From: Candidatus Auribacterota bacterium
GTDB taxonomy: Bacteria; Auribacterota; JAFGBW01; JAFGJP01
Assembly: GCA_023144635.1 (NCBI GenBank)
Contig: JAGLFH010000021.1
Span: 93,380 to 157,379, forward strand
DNA length: 64,000 nt
Direction of reading: 5' to 3'
Shown: positions 51,612 through 61,056 of the stretch, in pieces
Layout: every line of letters starts with the position of its first letter
Numbering within the stretch: position 1 is the first letter of the stretch
The notes under the pieces: model-generated
The model's input: the letters and a program-made list of their open reading frames with translations, nothing else
Told to the model about the DNA's origin: nothing
Databases searched by the model: none
Translations under genes and position numbers: made by a program

Positions 51612-52145
51612 TTATTCTTCAACTTTTTCGTCTTCTTTTAATAGGCCAGCATTTCTTAAGTTCTTCATCTGTTTTTTATAAAAGTAATAGTCAAATTTAT
51701 CAAAGCAGAAATTATGCTTCCATCTAAATAAAATAAAATATTTTAAAGGCGTTGTTCTAGCATGCATAAGGCTGTCTATAATCAAATGGATCATCATTCC
51801 TACCCATAAAGGAATAAGAAAAGAAAAGATCAATGATGAAATAGCTATTATTAAAACTAGTTCCCATGCATGAAAAATCAAATACAATTTTCTTGATGCA
51901 ATAAAATGGCCGTGAAGAAAAGAGTGAATATCCCATTTATCCAGATGTAGAAAATAATCGATGAAGTGGTCGGTATCTATAAGGATACCGCCGACAAAGA
52001 CTAGAATCACCCAAATGATGTTATTTGTAATACTATAAAATAGGTAAGCTGCTAAAAGAGTGGTAAAAAAATGTAGTGAAAGATCAACAATTAGGCGTCT
52101 TGTAATCTTAAGGTTAAATCCCGGGATATGTATTATTTTATCCAT
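51612..52145 (-). CDS. YdjM/DUF457-like membrane protein, putative metal-dependent hydrolase
   Basis: 177 residues with four or five membrane segments and conserved histidines and aspartates facing the same side: GGILIDTDHFIDYFLHLD (about 53-70), FLHGH, and MMIHLIIDSLMH. This fits the LexA-regulated YdjM / DUF457 group of inner-membrane proteins, annotated as metal-dependent hydrolases without known substrates. It is last in the minus-strand bamD-like/lptE/holA unit, 31 bases after holA. Confidence 0.6.
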   Translation of the reverse strand: MDKIIHIPGFNLKITRRLIVDLSLHFFTTLLAAYLFYSITNNIIWVILVFVGGILIDTDHFIDYFLHLDKWDIHSFLHGHFIASRKLYLIFHAWELVLIIAISSLIFSFLIPLWVGMMIHLIIDSLMHARTTPLKYFILFRWKHNFCFDKFDYYFYKKQMKNLRNAGLLKEDEKVEE

Positions 52146-52176
52146 AATAGTTTTAATTGCTTAAAAAGGTTTATTT

Positions 52177-53187
52177 TTAATCATTGCACAGTTCTATTAC
52201 AAGCATTTGCATTAGATGTTCAGGAATAATAGATGTTGTCTTGGACATATGATCAAAACGACTTAATATTTGAATGTTACTAAATAATTTTTTTAAAGAG
52301 AACTTTTGTGTCTGTCGCATAAAAAGATCTCTTTTAAAATAAGCGACCCAAAGGTCTTGAAATATTTTTTCTTTAGATGTTCCTTTTTTTAGCATCTGTT
52401 TTGCTTTTAAAAGGTTTATAAAGTGATATCTTATTAGACCAATAAGAGAATAAAAAGATTCTCCTTTTGATAAGAGTTCTTTAAGAAGACGAAGTGTTTT
52501 TGTTATATTTCTTCCGGCTAACTCATCAATGAATGTAAAGCTATGTATATCATGACTGCAGGTAGTAGCTATTTCCAGATCGTTTTCATCAATTATTTCT
52601 CTATCATCGGATACAAGAGCAAGCTTTTCTATGTTGTTATGAAGATCATATAAGTTTGTATACATTTCAAGAATCATATCTTGTGCTGTATCTGTCATAC
52701 GTTTGTTTACATTTTTAAGGAATTGATGGAGAAAGTAGCGAAAATCCCTTTTTGAAACATCGAAGCTGTAACTCCTTGAAATTATTTTATCTATCCCTTT
52801 TGTATTGATTCGATATGGAAAAGAATTACTGGTAAATACTATATATGCCTCAAGTGTTTCCCTTTGAAGTATTTCTTTTAGTTGATTGAGAATTTGATTG
52901 GGAAGTTTATCTGCATTTTTTACCACTACAAGCTTGTTTTCGCTAAAAAATGATTGCATCTCAAGTTCATGAAAAATATCTGTAATATTAGGAGCATCAT
53001 GGTGAAGTGAAATATTATTTATGCCTTCTGGTGTAATTTGGAGAAGCTTACGTAGCTTAGTAAGAATTTGATCTTTTAAAAAATCTTCTGAACCTATAAA
53101 AAAATAGAAAGATTCAAAAATACCGTTTTTCAGGTTTTGCTCAAGACTTTTATAGGATGGAAATTTATGTTTGCTTTTACCAGGCAC
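52177..53187 (-). CDS. holA: DNA polymerase III delta subunit HolA
   Basis: 336 residues, typical length. The N-terminal domain begins with a FYFFIGSEDFLKDQIL segment, which replaces the P-loop of clamp-loader relatives; VVVKNADKLP and the central lid follow, and the C-terminal collar has FTFIDELAGRNITKTLRLLKELLSKGESFYSLIGLIRYHFINLLKAK. Delta opens the beta clamp for loading. Its start overlaps lptE by 11 bases; the lptE-holA pairing is common in Gram-negative genomes. Confidence 0.92.
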   Translation of the reverse strand: MPGKSKHKFPSYKSLEQNLKNGIFESFYFFIGSEDFLKDQILTKLRKLLQITPEGINNISLHHDAPNITDIFHELEMQSFFSENKLVVVKNADKLPNQILNQLKEILQRETLEAYIVFTSNSFPYRINTKGIDKIISRSYSFDVSKRDFRYFLHQFLKNVNKRMTDTAQDMILEMYTNLYDLHNNIEKLALVSDDREIIDENDLEIATTCSHDIHSFTFIDELAGRNITKTLRLLKELLSKGESFYSLIGLIRYHFINLLKAKQMLKKGTSKEKIFQDLWVAYFKRDLFMRQTQKFSLKKLFSNIQILSRFDHMSKTTSIIPEHLMQMLVIELCND

Positions 53188-53677
53188 TTTCTATAATAAC
53201 TTCCACGACTTTCTTAGAGAGGTTTTTTATGATATCAGGAAGAATTCTTTTTTCTGCTTCTATCTGGTTTACAACTATTTGTGTTGTTGCTTGACCACGG
53301 AGTCCTGATCCTGAACTAACAGTTTTCTTATCAGATATTGTTACAAGTGAAACATCTACTGTAATGACTACTCTGAATTCTTCTCCAACATCTTGGTCGT
53401 TAAAAAGAACAGCTTCAGTTTTATAATCAACTATTTTACCAATGAGAATCGCATCTGCATTTTCTTTATCTGTTATCTTTATTGTACCATCTGTTTTAAA
53501 TCTCTTTATTATTCCTTCAGTGACATCAGCAGTTATTTCTTCTTTGTGGGTAAGGTTTTCAAACATTGGTATATAAACAGATGTCACGCCTGCAGGCGGA
53601 ACAGAACCTAGATGATAACCACATCCAGTAAGTAAACATAATATAGTAAGACTAAGAAGAATGGTTTTCATTTTCAT
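53177..53677 (-). CDS. lptE: LPS-assembly lipoprotein LptE
   Basis: 166 residues. A lipoprotein signal peptide ends LLTGC (C19) followed by GYHLG, the usual LptE start. IPMFENLTHKEEITADVTEGIIKRF matches the conserved core. LptE sits in the outer membrane with LptD and inserts lipopolysaccharide, so the cell is a diderm that probably makes LPS or an analogue. It overlaps the upstream BamD-like gene by 26 bases and holA by 11. Confidence 0.86.
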   Translation of the reverse strand: MKMKTILLSLTILCLLTGCGYHLGSVPPAGVTSVYIPMFENLTHKEEITADVTEGIIKRFKTDGTIKITDKENADAILIGKIVDYKTEAVLFNDQDVGEEFRVVITVDVSLVTISDKKTVSSGSGLRGQATTQIVVNQIEAEKRILPDIIKNLSKKVVEVIIESAW

Positions 53678-54635
53678 TTTCTTTTAACTCTATCCGTGAT
53701 AAATATTGTGTTGATTTTTCAGCCCACTCTGTTGTTGCATAATTTTCAATAAGTGAATCAAAATATATTTTTGCAGCTTTATATTTTCCCCTGTCAAAAT
53801 AAAATTTGGCAATCATAAAAATCTCTTTGCCTTTTTTATTTAAAAGAACATTTAATCTTTGCTTAGCCTCTTCATAATACGTTGATTCAGGATACAATTT
53901 CAAGAACTTTCTATAGGTTTCAATAGCTTTTTCTGTTTTTTTCTGATCATAATCAGATTTGTTTGAAGTTAAGTCATTGTTTTTTGCTATTAAGAAAAGT
54001 GCTTCTTCAGCATAAATGCTTTCTGGATATTCTTTTAAAAGAACTCTAAATGTTTTGATTGCTTCATCTTCTTTATGAAGCAGCAAATAAGTCTTACCTA
54101 TTTTAAACTGTGAGGCATCAGCATATTTCCCAAAAGGAGCATGACTAATTACCTGTTCATAGATCTTTATGGCTTTGTTGTATTGCTTAGCAAGAGGAAT
54201 CCCTAAGACTTTTCTTTTTTTACCTTCATAAAAAGCTTCAGCTATTTCATAAAGCTTTTCAAGCACACGGTCCGGATTACTTAGGTTTGAATGCTTTTCA
54301 AATATTTTTTGAAAAGTTTGATAAGCTTTTGAATATTTATTCATCTTTACAAGTAGCTTTCCTATGCGGAAAGTTATCTCAGGTACATATTTATTATCAG
54401 GATCATTTTTTTTGTAGGACTTTAGGACCTCAAGAGACTGATTTAGATCACCTTTATCTTCAAGCCGAGCAGCTTTTTCCATAACTTCTTCTGCTGAAAG
54501 GCCTTCTATATCAGGTGGTGTGTTGAAAACTAATTTACCTCTCTTGAAAGGTTCATCGGCAATAAGTGCATGAGATGAAAATAAAGCAAATAAAAGAAGA
54601 ATTATTAAATGTATTTTTATATATTTTATTTTCAT
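53652..54635 (-). CDS. BamD/YfiO-like TPR protein, exported
   Basis: 327 residues: a signal peptide (about 1-27, ending near ALIADE) and then five or more TPR-like helical repeats (for example AYQTFQKIFEKHS, AIKIYEQVISHAPFGKYADASQFKIGKTYLL, AIETYRKFLKLYPESTYYEEAKQRL). The latter is the YfiO/BamD signature. BamD helps BamA fold outer-membrane proteins. Unlike classical BamD, there is no lipobox cysteine at the signal-peptide end, so it may be soluble in the periplasm or be a YbgF/CpoB-like protein. Confidence 0.72.
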   Translation of the reverse strand: MKIKYIKIHLIILLLFALFSSHALIADEPFKRGKLVFNTPPDIEGLSAEEVMEKAARLEDKGDLNQSLEVLKSYKKNDPDNKYVPEITFRIGKLLVKMNKYSKAYQTFQKIFEKHSNLSNPDRVLEKLYEIAEAFYEGKKRKVLGIPLAKQYNKAIKIYEQVISHAPFGKYADASQFKIGKTYLLLHKEDEAIKTFRVLLKEYPESIYAEEALFLIAKNNDLTSNKSDYDQKKTEKAIETYRKFLKLYPESTYYEEAKQRLNVLLNKKGKEIFMIAKFYFDRGKYKAAKIYFDSLIENYATTEWAEKSTQYLSRIELKENENENHSS

Positions 54636-54894
54636 GATTTTGATTATTAATATTTAGTTATGAAATATATATCTATTATATATTATTGTCAACTCAATTT
54701 TAATGTTTTATGTGTAAGATTATATACGTATTTTATTGGAATATATTTTAGCTAAATATGTTTTTTTAGCAAATTATTAAGATTAGTCGTAAAAATGCAA
54801 TTGAATGATATTTATTTGTGTTTTATAATATTACCTTTTAATTAAGATAATCAAAATAGAATAAATGTATTTATAAAACTGATAAGAGGTTTAA

Positions 54895-55239
54895 ATGGAC
54901 AAGATAAAGAAAATTTTTAAGGAAATAGAAGAAAGTGCACTTGATAAAAAGGGCCAGGATATTGTTGTTTTAGATGTTAGGAAACTATCAGATATTACTG
55001 ATTATTATTTTATTATTAGCGCCTCAAACGACCGACAGATTAAAGCAATAAAAAATGAAATTGAGGTGAGATTAAAGCAGCAATTTGGTCTATTCCCGAA
55101 GCATAGCGATGGTACCCCTGTTTCACAATGGATTGTTGTTGACTATACTGATTTTATAGTGCATATTTTTGATGAAAATCTTCGGCAATACTATGAATTA
55201 GAAAGGTTATGGGGAGATGCAAAAATTAAAAAAATATAA
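54895..55239 (+). CDS. rsfS: Ribosomal silencing factor RsfS
   Basis: 114 residues, full family length. Core motifs are VLDVRKLSDITDYYFIISASNDRQIKAI (about 24-51), HSDGTPVSQWIVVDYTDFIVHIF and YYELERLWGDA. RsfS binds uL14 on the 50S subunit and blocks joining in starvation. A Shine-Dalgarno GAGG precedes the ATG. Its end overlaps argS by 23 bases. Confidence 0.95.
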   Translation: MDKIKKIFKEIEESALDKKGQDIVVLDVRKLSDITDYYFIISASNDRQIKAIKNEIEVRLKQQFGLFPKHSDGTPVSQWIVVDYTDFIVHIFDENLRQYYELERLWGDAKIKKI

Positions 55240-56908
55240 TGTGCTTCCAGATCTTATACAGGACTTAAAGATTTTTCTGGTTGAAAGTTTGGGCGATGAT
55301 GTTTTAATTGATGATATAGAGTTTTTACGCCCTTCTGATGAAGTCATGGGGGATATTTCAACGAATTTTGCTCTTAAAAAAGCCTCAAAATTTAAAAAAA
55401 AACCCAGAGATTTTGCTCAAGAACTGAAATTGATAGTTGAAAAAAGTACTTTTTCGGTAAATTTTAATAAAATTGAAACAGCTGGCCCAGGTTTTCTTAA
55501 TTTTTATTTTTCTGACCTTTTTATTTCGAACGGGCTTCAATACATTAAAAATGTGGATAAGGCTTACGGTAGCTCAAATATAGGTAATGGAAAAAACATA
55601 ATTTTTGAATTTGTAAGCGCTAATCCAACTGGGCCGCTTACTATAGCACATGCTAGACAAGCAGCAGTAGGTGATACTTTATGCCGTATTTATAAAAAGA
55701 TAGGGTATCATGTGTGTGCAGAATATTATCTTAATGACCGTGGTGTGCAAATTTATAATCTAGGCCATTCTGTCTATTCAAGATATATGGAAAAGTGCGG
55801 CTTTAAAGCAGACTTTCCTGAAAATGGATATAAAGGTGAATATATTGTTGATCTGGCTGAATCTATTTTTCAGGATGAGAATAAAAAATATGTAGATTGG
55901 GAAAAAGAAAAAGCAATATCTGCTTTTTCTGATAAAGCATATCATGTGATCTTCGATGAAATAAAGAATGATATTAAAGAGTTTAATGTTCATTTTGATA
56001 CCTGGTTCAGTGAAAGGAAGCTTGAAGAAGAAGGAAGGATAGAGAATGCTCTGAAGGATTTACAAGATAAAAAGATTGCTTATGAAAAAGACGGTGCGTT
56101 ATGGTTTCGTACAACTGATTTTGGTGATGATAAAGACAGAGTCCTTGTTAAATCAGACGGAAGTACAACGTATCTGGCATCAGATATACCATATCATTGG
56201 GATAAACTTAAGCGTGGTTTTGGAAAACTTGTAAATTTAGTGGGACCTGATCATCATGGATATATATCAAGACTAAAAGCAGCAGTAGATGCTTATGATG
56301 AAAAGGGATCAGAAAAACTTAAGGTTCTTATTGTGCAACTTGTTACCCTCTACAGGGGAAAAACTCAAGTACGTATGTCAACTCGTTTAGGAGAGTTTAT
56401 TTCATTAAGAGAACTTATTGATGAAGTTGGAATAGATGCAGCACGTTATTATTTTGCAAGAAGGAAACCAGAAAGCCTTCTAGATTTTGATATAGAGCTT
56501 GCTAAACAACAGACACCGGATAATCCTGTTTTTTATGTACAATATGTTTATGCCAGAATTGCAAGTATACTTAGAAAATATAAAGAACAATTCGGTAATA
56601 GAAAGATCAATCCATATGGTGATCTGAACTGGAATTCTATGGAGAATGGCGACCGATCTCTTATAAAATCTCTTCTTAGGTTCCCTGATACGGTAAAAGG
56701 TGCAGCATTAAATTTTGAACCTCAACGTATAACGCTTTATTTAGAAAATCTTGCTGCAGTTTTTCATTCTTATTACAATAAAAACAAAATCCTTGATCCT
56801 GATAATACGGAAAAAATGGATATGCGTATTCATATTATTAAATCTGTTGCTTTGATAATAAAAAACGGACTTGAAATCGTTGGTGCTGGAGCACCCGAAA
56901 AAATGTAG
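55217..56908 (+). CDS. argS: Arginyl-tRNA synthetase
   Basis: 563 residues with the Arg-tRNA synthetase N-terminal domain, the class I core and the DALR anticodon-binding domain, ending in the usual ...EIVGAGAPEKM. The HIGH signature is altered: NPTGPLTIAHARQ has T-I-A-H where H-(V/I)-G-H is usual. The second motif, RMSTRLGEF, is normal for ArgS. AAAGG at 55202-55206 supports the start, which overlaps rsfS. Confidence 0.95.
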   Translation: MQKLKKYNVLPDLIQDLKIFLVESLGDDVLIDDIEFLRPSDEVMGDISTNFALKKASKFKKKPRDFAQELKLIVEKSTFSVNFNKIETAGPGFLNFYFSDLFISNGLQYIKNVDKAYGSSNIGNGKNIIFEFVSANPTGPLTIAHARQAAVGDTLCRIYKKIGYHVCAEYYLNDRGVQIYNLGHSVYSRYMEKCGFKADFPENGYKGEYIVDLAESIFQDENKKYVDWEKEKAISAFSDKAYHVIFDEIKNDIKEFNVHFDTWFSERKLEEEGRIENALKDLQDKKIAYEKDGALWFRTTDFGDDKDRVLVKSDGSTTYLASDIPYHWDKLKRGFGKLVNLVGPDHHGYISRLKAAVDAYDEKGSEKLKVLIVQLVTLYRGKTQVRMSTRLGEFISLRELIDEVGIDAARYYFARRKPESLLDFDIELAKQQTPDNPVFYVQYVYARIASILRKYKEQFGNRKINPYGDLNWNSMENGDRSLIKSLLRFPDTVKGAALNFEPQRITLYLENLAAVFHSYYNKNKILDPDNTEKMDMRIHIIKSVALIIKNGLEIVGAGAPEKM

Positions 56909-56938
56909 TATCTGTAATTCAAAGATTAGGAGGATAAA

Positions 56939-57961
56939 TTGAAAAGAATAGTTTTTTTATGTGTTTTGTTTTGTTCCATATTAATTTCCGAAATTTGTTA
57001 TTGTGATTTTATAGGGGTAGGGCGTGGTGATGGTCTCACAAGTATGCTTTGGAGTTTTCAGAAGGATAAGGTTAACAGTTCTTTTTTGATTGCTGATAAG
57101 GCAGAAGTTTTTTGTGTTGAGAAAATTGGGATAAATCGTTTTATTGTAGGTGGAGTCACAGAAAATAGGGGTACGATCTGGATATTAGAAAACGGTAAAA
57201 TTGTACATTCAGAATATCTTCCGGAAGCAAATGTAGTTTATGCTATTAAAAAAGCAAAAGACGGTTTGGTTTGGGTTGTTGGATCTCATAAGTTTATGGG
57301 GGCTTGTGCATGGGTAGGAAGTGAAACGGGCTCTTTCAAAATATCTTCTATACTTAATAAAGGCAGTATTGCTTATGGTCTTTGTGAGGGAAAGAATGGC
57401 GAGATCTTTGTGGGAGGCCTTTTTTATACGCATGGAAAAGTTTGGATATATAGAAATGGATCATGGAATCTTGGTGATATTCTTAATGATTCCAGACAGA
57501 TAAATACTCTAGTTGCTGACAATGAAGGTACTGTATATGCCTGTGGTCAAAAAATAAATCAAGGTGGAGAAGCTGTTAGCTCTGGACATGGAGCAAAGCA
57601 TCAGGGGGGTGTGTGGATATTTAACGGTGAGCAGTGGGGACCCGGTATAGATGTACCTAGTTCTATTGATATTTATTGTTCTGTGCTTGATAATAACGGC
57701 AAAGTATGGCTTGGCGGTTCAGGACATAACAATCGTACTGCATGGGTTTTAGAAAAACCTCTCTGGAAGCCTGTTTCATTAGAAAATTGTCTTGCGCTAT
57801 ATTCTATGAATGTTGACAGAAAAACTGGTGCTATTTCAACAGCCGGATGGAATAAATCATTAAGAGGTCGGACATGGTTCAAAAAAGAAGGAAAAGAGTG
57901 GGATAAGGGCTATGATCTTGATAAGTGCTTTGTAATCATGGGATTAGTTGTTGGGAAATAA
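56939..57961 (+). CDS. Secreted beta-propeller-like protein, unknown function
   Basis: 340 residues from a TTG start with TAGGAGG just upstream. A signal peptide (about 1-22, ending CYC-D) precedes at least five repeats of about 45-55 residues, each with a V(Y/F)AI..(K/D)DG..(W/Y)VGG core and a (G/R)VWI...NG.W strand. This pattern fits a beta-propeller of the two-component-regulator or Kelch style. It is probably periplasmic or outer-surface and probably a binding rather than a catalytic protein. It is 30 bases after argS. No exact family was recognised. Confidence 0.68.
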   Translation: MKRIVFLCVLFCSILISEICYCDFIGVGRGDGLTSMLWSFQKDKVNSSFLIADKAEVFCVEKIGINRFIVGGVTENRGTIWILENGKIVHSEYLPEANVVYAIKKAKDGLVWVVGSHKFMGACAWVGSETGSFKISSILNKGSIAYGLCEGKNGEIFVGGLFYTHGKVWIYRNGSWNLGDILNDSRQINTLVADNEGTVYACGQKINQGGEAVSSGHGAKHQGGVWIFNGEQWGPGIDVPSSIDIYCSVLDNNGKVWLGGSGHNNRTAWVLEKPLWKPVSLENCLALYSMNVDRKTGAISTAGWNKSLRGRTWFKKEGKEWDKGYDLDKCFVIMGLVVGK

Positions 57962-58090
57962 TTGAATAAACTAATGGATAATAAGGTTAATAATATAAAT
58001 TATTTTATTTACAATATGTAGTTAACATAATAGAATACGGCCACAAAAATAAACTATGCTTAAAAATAGCATATTGGGGGGGCGATTAAA

Positions 58091-59173
58091 ATGGTTAAAG
58101 ATTTAAAGACAAAGACTATTAATGAGTTAAAAAATATTGCAAAGAAATTGAAAATAAGGGGGTATGGGAAAATGACAAAGAAAAAGCTTGCAGAATCAAT
58201 TAAAAAATCTGAAGAAAATACTTCCCGTTTAAATGCAAAAGAGACCAAAACAGATCTTAAAGCAGAAAAAAGAGAAGAGATCAAAGAAAAGGCTCCTACA
58301 TCAAATATTGATGATGGTCAATCAATGATATCTGAATCAAAATATATAACTGGTTACAGTGTCCCTAAACCTTGTTTCGAAGAAAATTTTGTATTTCCTG
58401 CAAATTACGGTAAAAATAATATTGTCTTAATGATAAGAGACCCTTACTGGATGTATACATACTGGAATATCACAGAAGAAAAATTTTCAGAGATACGTAC
58501 AGCTTACGGAGATGATGCAATAAGTAATAGTAAACTTACGCTTCGAGTAAAAGAAATCACAGGACAAGGTCCTGAAAACCCAAATGAAGTATTTGATCTG
58601 TTTCCTCCAATAGGAACAAAAAACTGGTATGTAAACATTGCAAAGCCGAATTCTTCTTATTGTGTTGAAATAGGGCTTCTTCTTGCTAACAATGAATTTA
58701 TTTTAATAGCACGTTCTAATGTTGTTCACATGCCACTTTTTGGACCTTCGGATATTGTTGATGAAAAATGGGCATCATTAATTGATTTTGAGAAGATCTA
58801 TGCTTTATCTGGAGGTTTTGATACAGGTAAGAGTTCAGGTGAGCTAAGAAAAGAAATGGTTAAGAGGCTTGAGCAATCACTTTTCTCAGGAGCATCAGGA
58901 GCTGTTACAAGTTTTGGTAAAAAGAAACAATCAGGTAAATCCGAAAAAACATTTTTCCTTGTGGTAAATACTGAATTAATCGTTTATGGTCAAACAGTAC
59001 CTTCTGCACATCTTACAATACAAGGAAGAGATCAAAAGTTAAACCACGATGGAACTTTTTCTGTTCGTTTTGCTCTTCCTGAAGGTGTACAGGAGATACC
59101 TGTAACAGCTATCTCCGAAGATAAAGAAGATACAATAACTATAACTCCTGTTGTAACAAAAGAGACAAGATAA
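58091..59173 (+). CDS. Rho_N/SAP-like plus DUF4912 protein
   Basis: 360 residues. The N-terminal 40 residues (LKTKTINELKNIAKKLKIRGYGKMTKKKLAESIKK) match a Rho N-terminal/SAP-like helical motif often found fused to other domains. A charged linker follows, then DUF4912 (about 110-215, IVLMIRDPYWMYTYWNI... and YCVEIGLL). The C-terminus carries a beta-rich segment (LIVYGQTVPSAHLTIQGR). The ribosome binding site lies in a run of seven Gs directly upstream. In many genomes DUF4912 genes sit beside GH57 (DUF1957) genes, as here, suggesting a glucan-related role. Confidence 0.82.
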   Translation: MVKDLKTKTINELKNIAKKLKIRGYGKMTKKKLAESIKKSEENTSRLNAKETKTDLKAEKREEIKEKAPTSNIDDGQSMISESKYITGYSVPKPCFEENFVFPANYGKNNIVLMIRDPYWMYTYWNITEEKFSEIRTAYGDDAISNSKLTLRVKEITGQGPENPNEVFDLFPPIGTKNWYVNIAKPNSSYCVEIGLLLANNEFILIARSNVVHMPLFGPSDIVDEKWASLIDFEKIYALSGGFDTGKSSGELRKEMVKRLEQSLFSGASGAVTSFGKKKQSGKSEKTFFLVVNTELIVYGQTVPSAHLTIQGRDQKLNHDGTFSVRFALPEGVQEIPVTAISEDKEDTITITPVVTKETR

Positions 59174-59199
59174 CTGCTAACTTGAATCGGAGATAAAAA

Positions 59200-60783
59200 A
59201 TGTCAAAAGGATATTTAGCTTTAATGTTTCATGCTCATCTGCCGTATGTCAGACACCCGGAACATGATTTTTTTTTGGAAGAAGATTGGTTATATGAAGC
59301 AATAACAGAAACATACATTCCGCTTATTGAGGTTTTTGAGGGCTTTGAAAAAGATGGTGTGCCTTGGAATCTTACCATGTCTATAACACCTCCCTTAGCA
59401 GAGATGTTAAGCGATCCTCTACTTCAAGAAAGATATATTAAGCATCTTAATAAGCTAATTGAACTATCATCAAAAGAGATCGAGCGTACTCGCTGGCAAA
59501 AAGATTTTCAGCATTTAGCTTTTATGTATAAGGATATGTTTATTAGAGCCAGAGAAATATTTGAAAATAAGTATCATCGTAATATATTAACAGCTTTTAA
59601 AAAATTTCAAGATTCCGGACATCTTGAAATAATTACTTGTGGTGCAACACATGGTTATCTGCCTCTTATGGATATAAATCCACATGCTGTAAGAGCTCAA
59701 ATAAAAATAGCAGCAAGAAATTATGAAAAGCATTTTGGGTGTCGTCCCCGTGGAATATGGCTGCCAGAGTGCGGATATTATCCAGGACATGACAGGTTTC
59801 TTGCAGAGGAAGGGATAAAATTTTTCTTTGTTGATACACATTCTATTTTACATGCAACACCGCGTCCCAAATATGGTGTTTTTGCTCCTCTTTTTACGGA
59901 AAACGGTGTAGCAGCTTTTGGAAGGGATGTTGAAAGTTCCAAACAGGTATGGAGCGCTGAAGAGGGTTATCCTGGAGACCATTATTATCGTGATTTTTAT
60001 CGTGATATAGGTTTCGACCTTGATTTTGATTATGTGAAAGATTATATATCGCCTGATGGTATAAGAAAGATGACAGGTATTAAATATTACAGAATAACGG
60101 GAGAGAGTGAGGATAAAGCTCCTTATGAACCTCAGATCGCATTGGAAAAAGCTGCATCTCATGCTGGTAACTTCATGTTTAACAGAGAAAAGCAGGTAGA
60201 GTATCTTTATGATGTTTTAGGAGGCAAAAAACCAATGATCGTTTCGCCTTATGATGCTGAGCTTTATGGGCATTGGTGGTTTGAAGGGCCAAAGTGGATA
60301 GATTTTTTAGTAAGAAAGATAGCTTTTGATCAAGATACTATTGAACTTACTACTCCAATGAAATATCTTGAGGAAAATTCGAAAATACAGGTTAGTACAC
60401 CTTCTATGTCAAGCTGGGGGTATAAAGGTTATCATGAAGTCTGGCTGGAAGGCAGTAATGATTGGATATATCGTCATCTTCATGAAGCGGCAGATAGGAT
60501 GGTTGAGCTTGCAAAGTCAAGACCGGATAGTTATGGAATTGAAAGAAGAGCTCTTAATCAGGCAGCACGCGAGCTGGTTTTGGCACAATCAAGTGACTGG
60601 GCATTTATCATGAAAACCGATACAATGGTACCTTATGCCATAAGGCGTACACGTGAACATATTGCTCGATTTACAAGATTATACGAAGATATAAAGCGCG
60701 GAACTATTGATGGTGAATGGCTTAATGATATTGAATCCAAAGATAATATTTTTAATGAAATAGACTATAAGGTTTATGCTTAG
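59200..60783 (+). CDS. GH57 1,4-alpha-glucan branching enzyme (DUF1957)
   Basis: 527 residues, the usual length. GH57 motifs: HAHLPYVRHPE near the N-terminus, the nucleophile E190 in GIWLPECGYYPG, and the acid/base D352 in PYDAELYGHWWFEGP. The C-terminal DUF1957 domain includes SSWGYKGYHEVWLEGSND and RELVLAQSSDWAF. The enzyme makes alpha-1,6 branches in glycogen-like glucan. It lies 26 bases after the DUF4912 gene. It is distinct from the GH57-like protein at 5019-7298, which lacks DUF1957. Confidence 0.9.
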   Translation: MSKGYLALMFHAHLPYVRHPEHDFFLEEDWLYEAITETYIPLIEVFEGFEKDGVPWNLTMSITPPLAEMLSDPLLQERYIKHLNKLIELSSKEIERTRWQKDFQHLAFMYKDMFIRAREIFENKYHRNILTAFKKFQDSGHLEIITCGATHGYLPLMDINPHAVRAQIKIAARNYEKHFGCRPRGIWLPECGYYPGHDRFLAEEGIKFFFVDTHSILHATPRPKYGVFAPLFTENGVAAFGRDVESSKQVWSAEEGYPGDHYYRDFYRDIGFDLDFDYVKDYISPDGIRKMTGIKYYRITGESEDKAPYEPQIALEKAASHAGNFMFNREKQVEYLYDVLGGKKPMIVSPYDAELYGHWWFEGPKWIDFLVRKIAFDQDTIELTTPMKYLEENSKIQVSTPSMSSWGYKGYHEVWLEGSNDWIYRHLHEAADRMVELAKSRPDSYGIERRALNQAARELVLAQSSDWAFIMKTDTMVPYAIRRTREHIARFTRLYEDIKRGTIDGEWLNDIESKDNIFNEIDYKVYA

Positions 60784-61056
60784 CCTATAAACTTCGCAGC
60801 GCAACGAAATCTAAAGTAATTTGGTTAACAAATTCATGGTGAAAGTATATAGGTCAGTTTAAATACTTTTGTGAAATATAGTAGATTAAAACTTTATCAT
60901 TTTGTCAAACTAGTATATTAAATTTGTTTAATTACCTTTTAATTATCAAACTTTTTTATGCCTTAAGATTAGTCCGCATATTTTATGATGCTTTAAAACG
61001 TGCATATTATTTTAGTATCTTTTTTAAAGGTCTTTCTGTGGTATTATAATAAGAAG

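Noticed and set aside
58055..58073. TATGCT/AGCATA hairpin before the DUF4912 gene as a riboswitch
   Set aside because: Only a 6-bp stem with an AT-rich loop; no conserved riboswitch core is visible.
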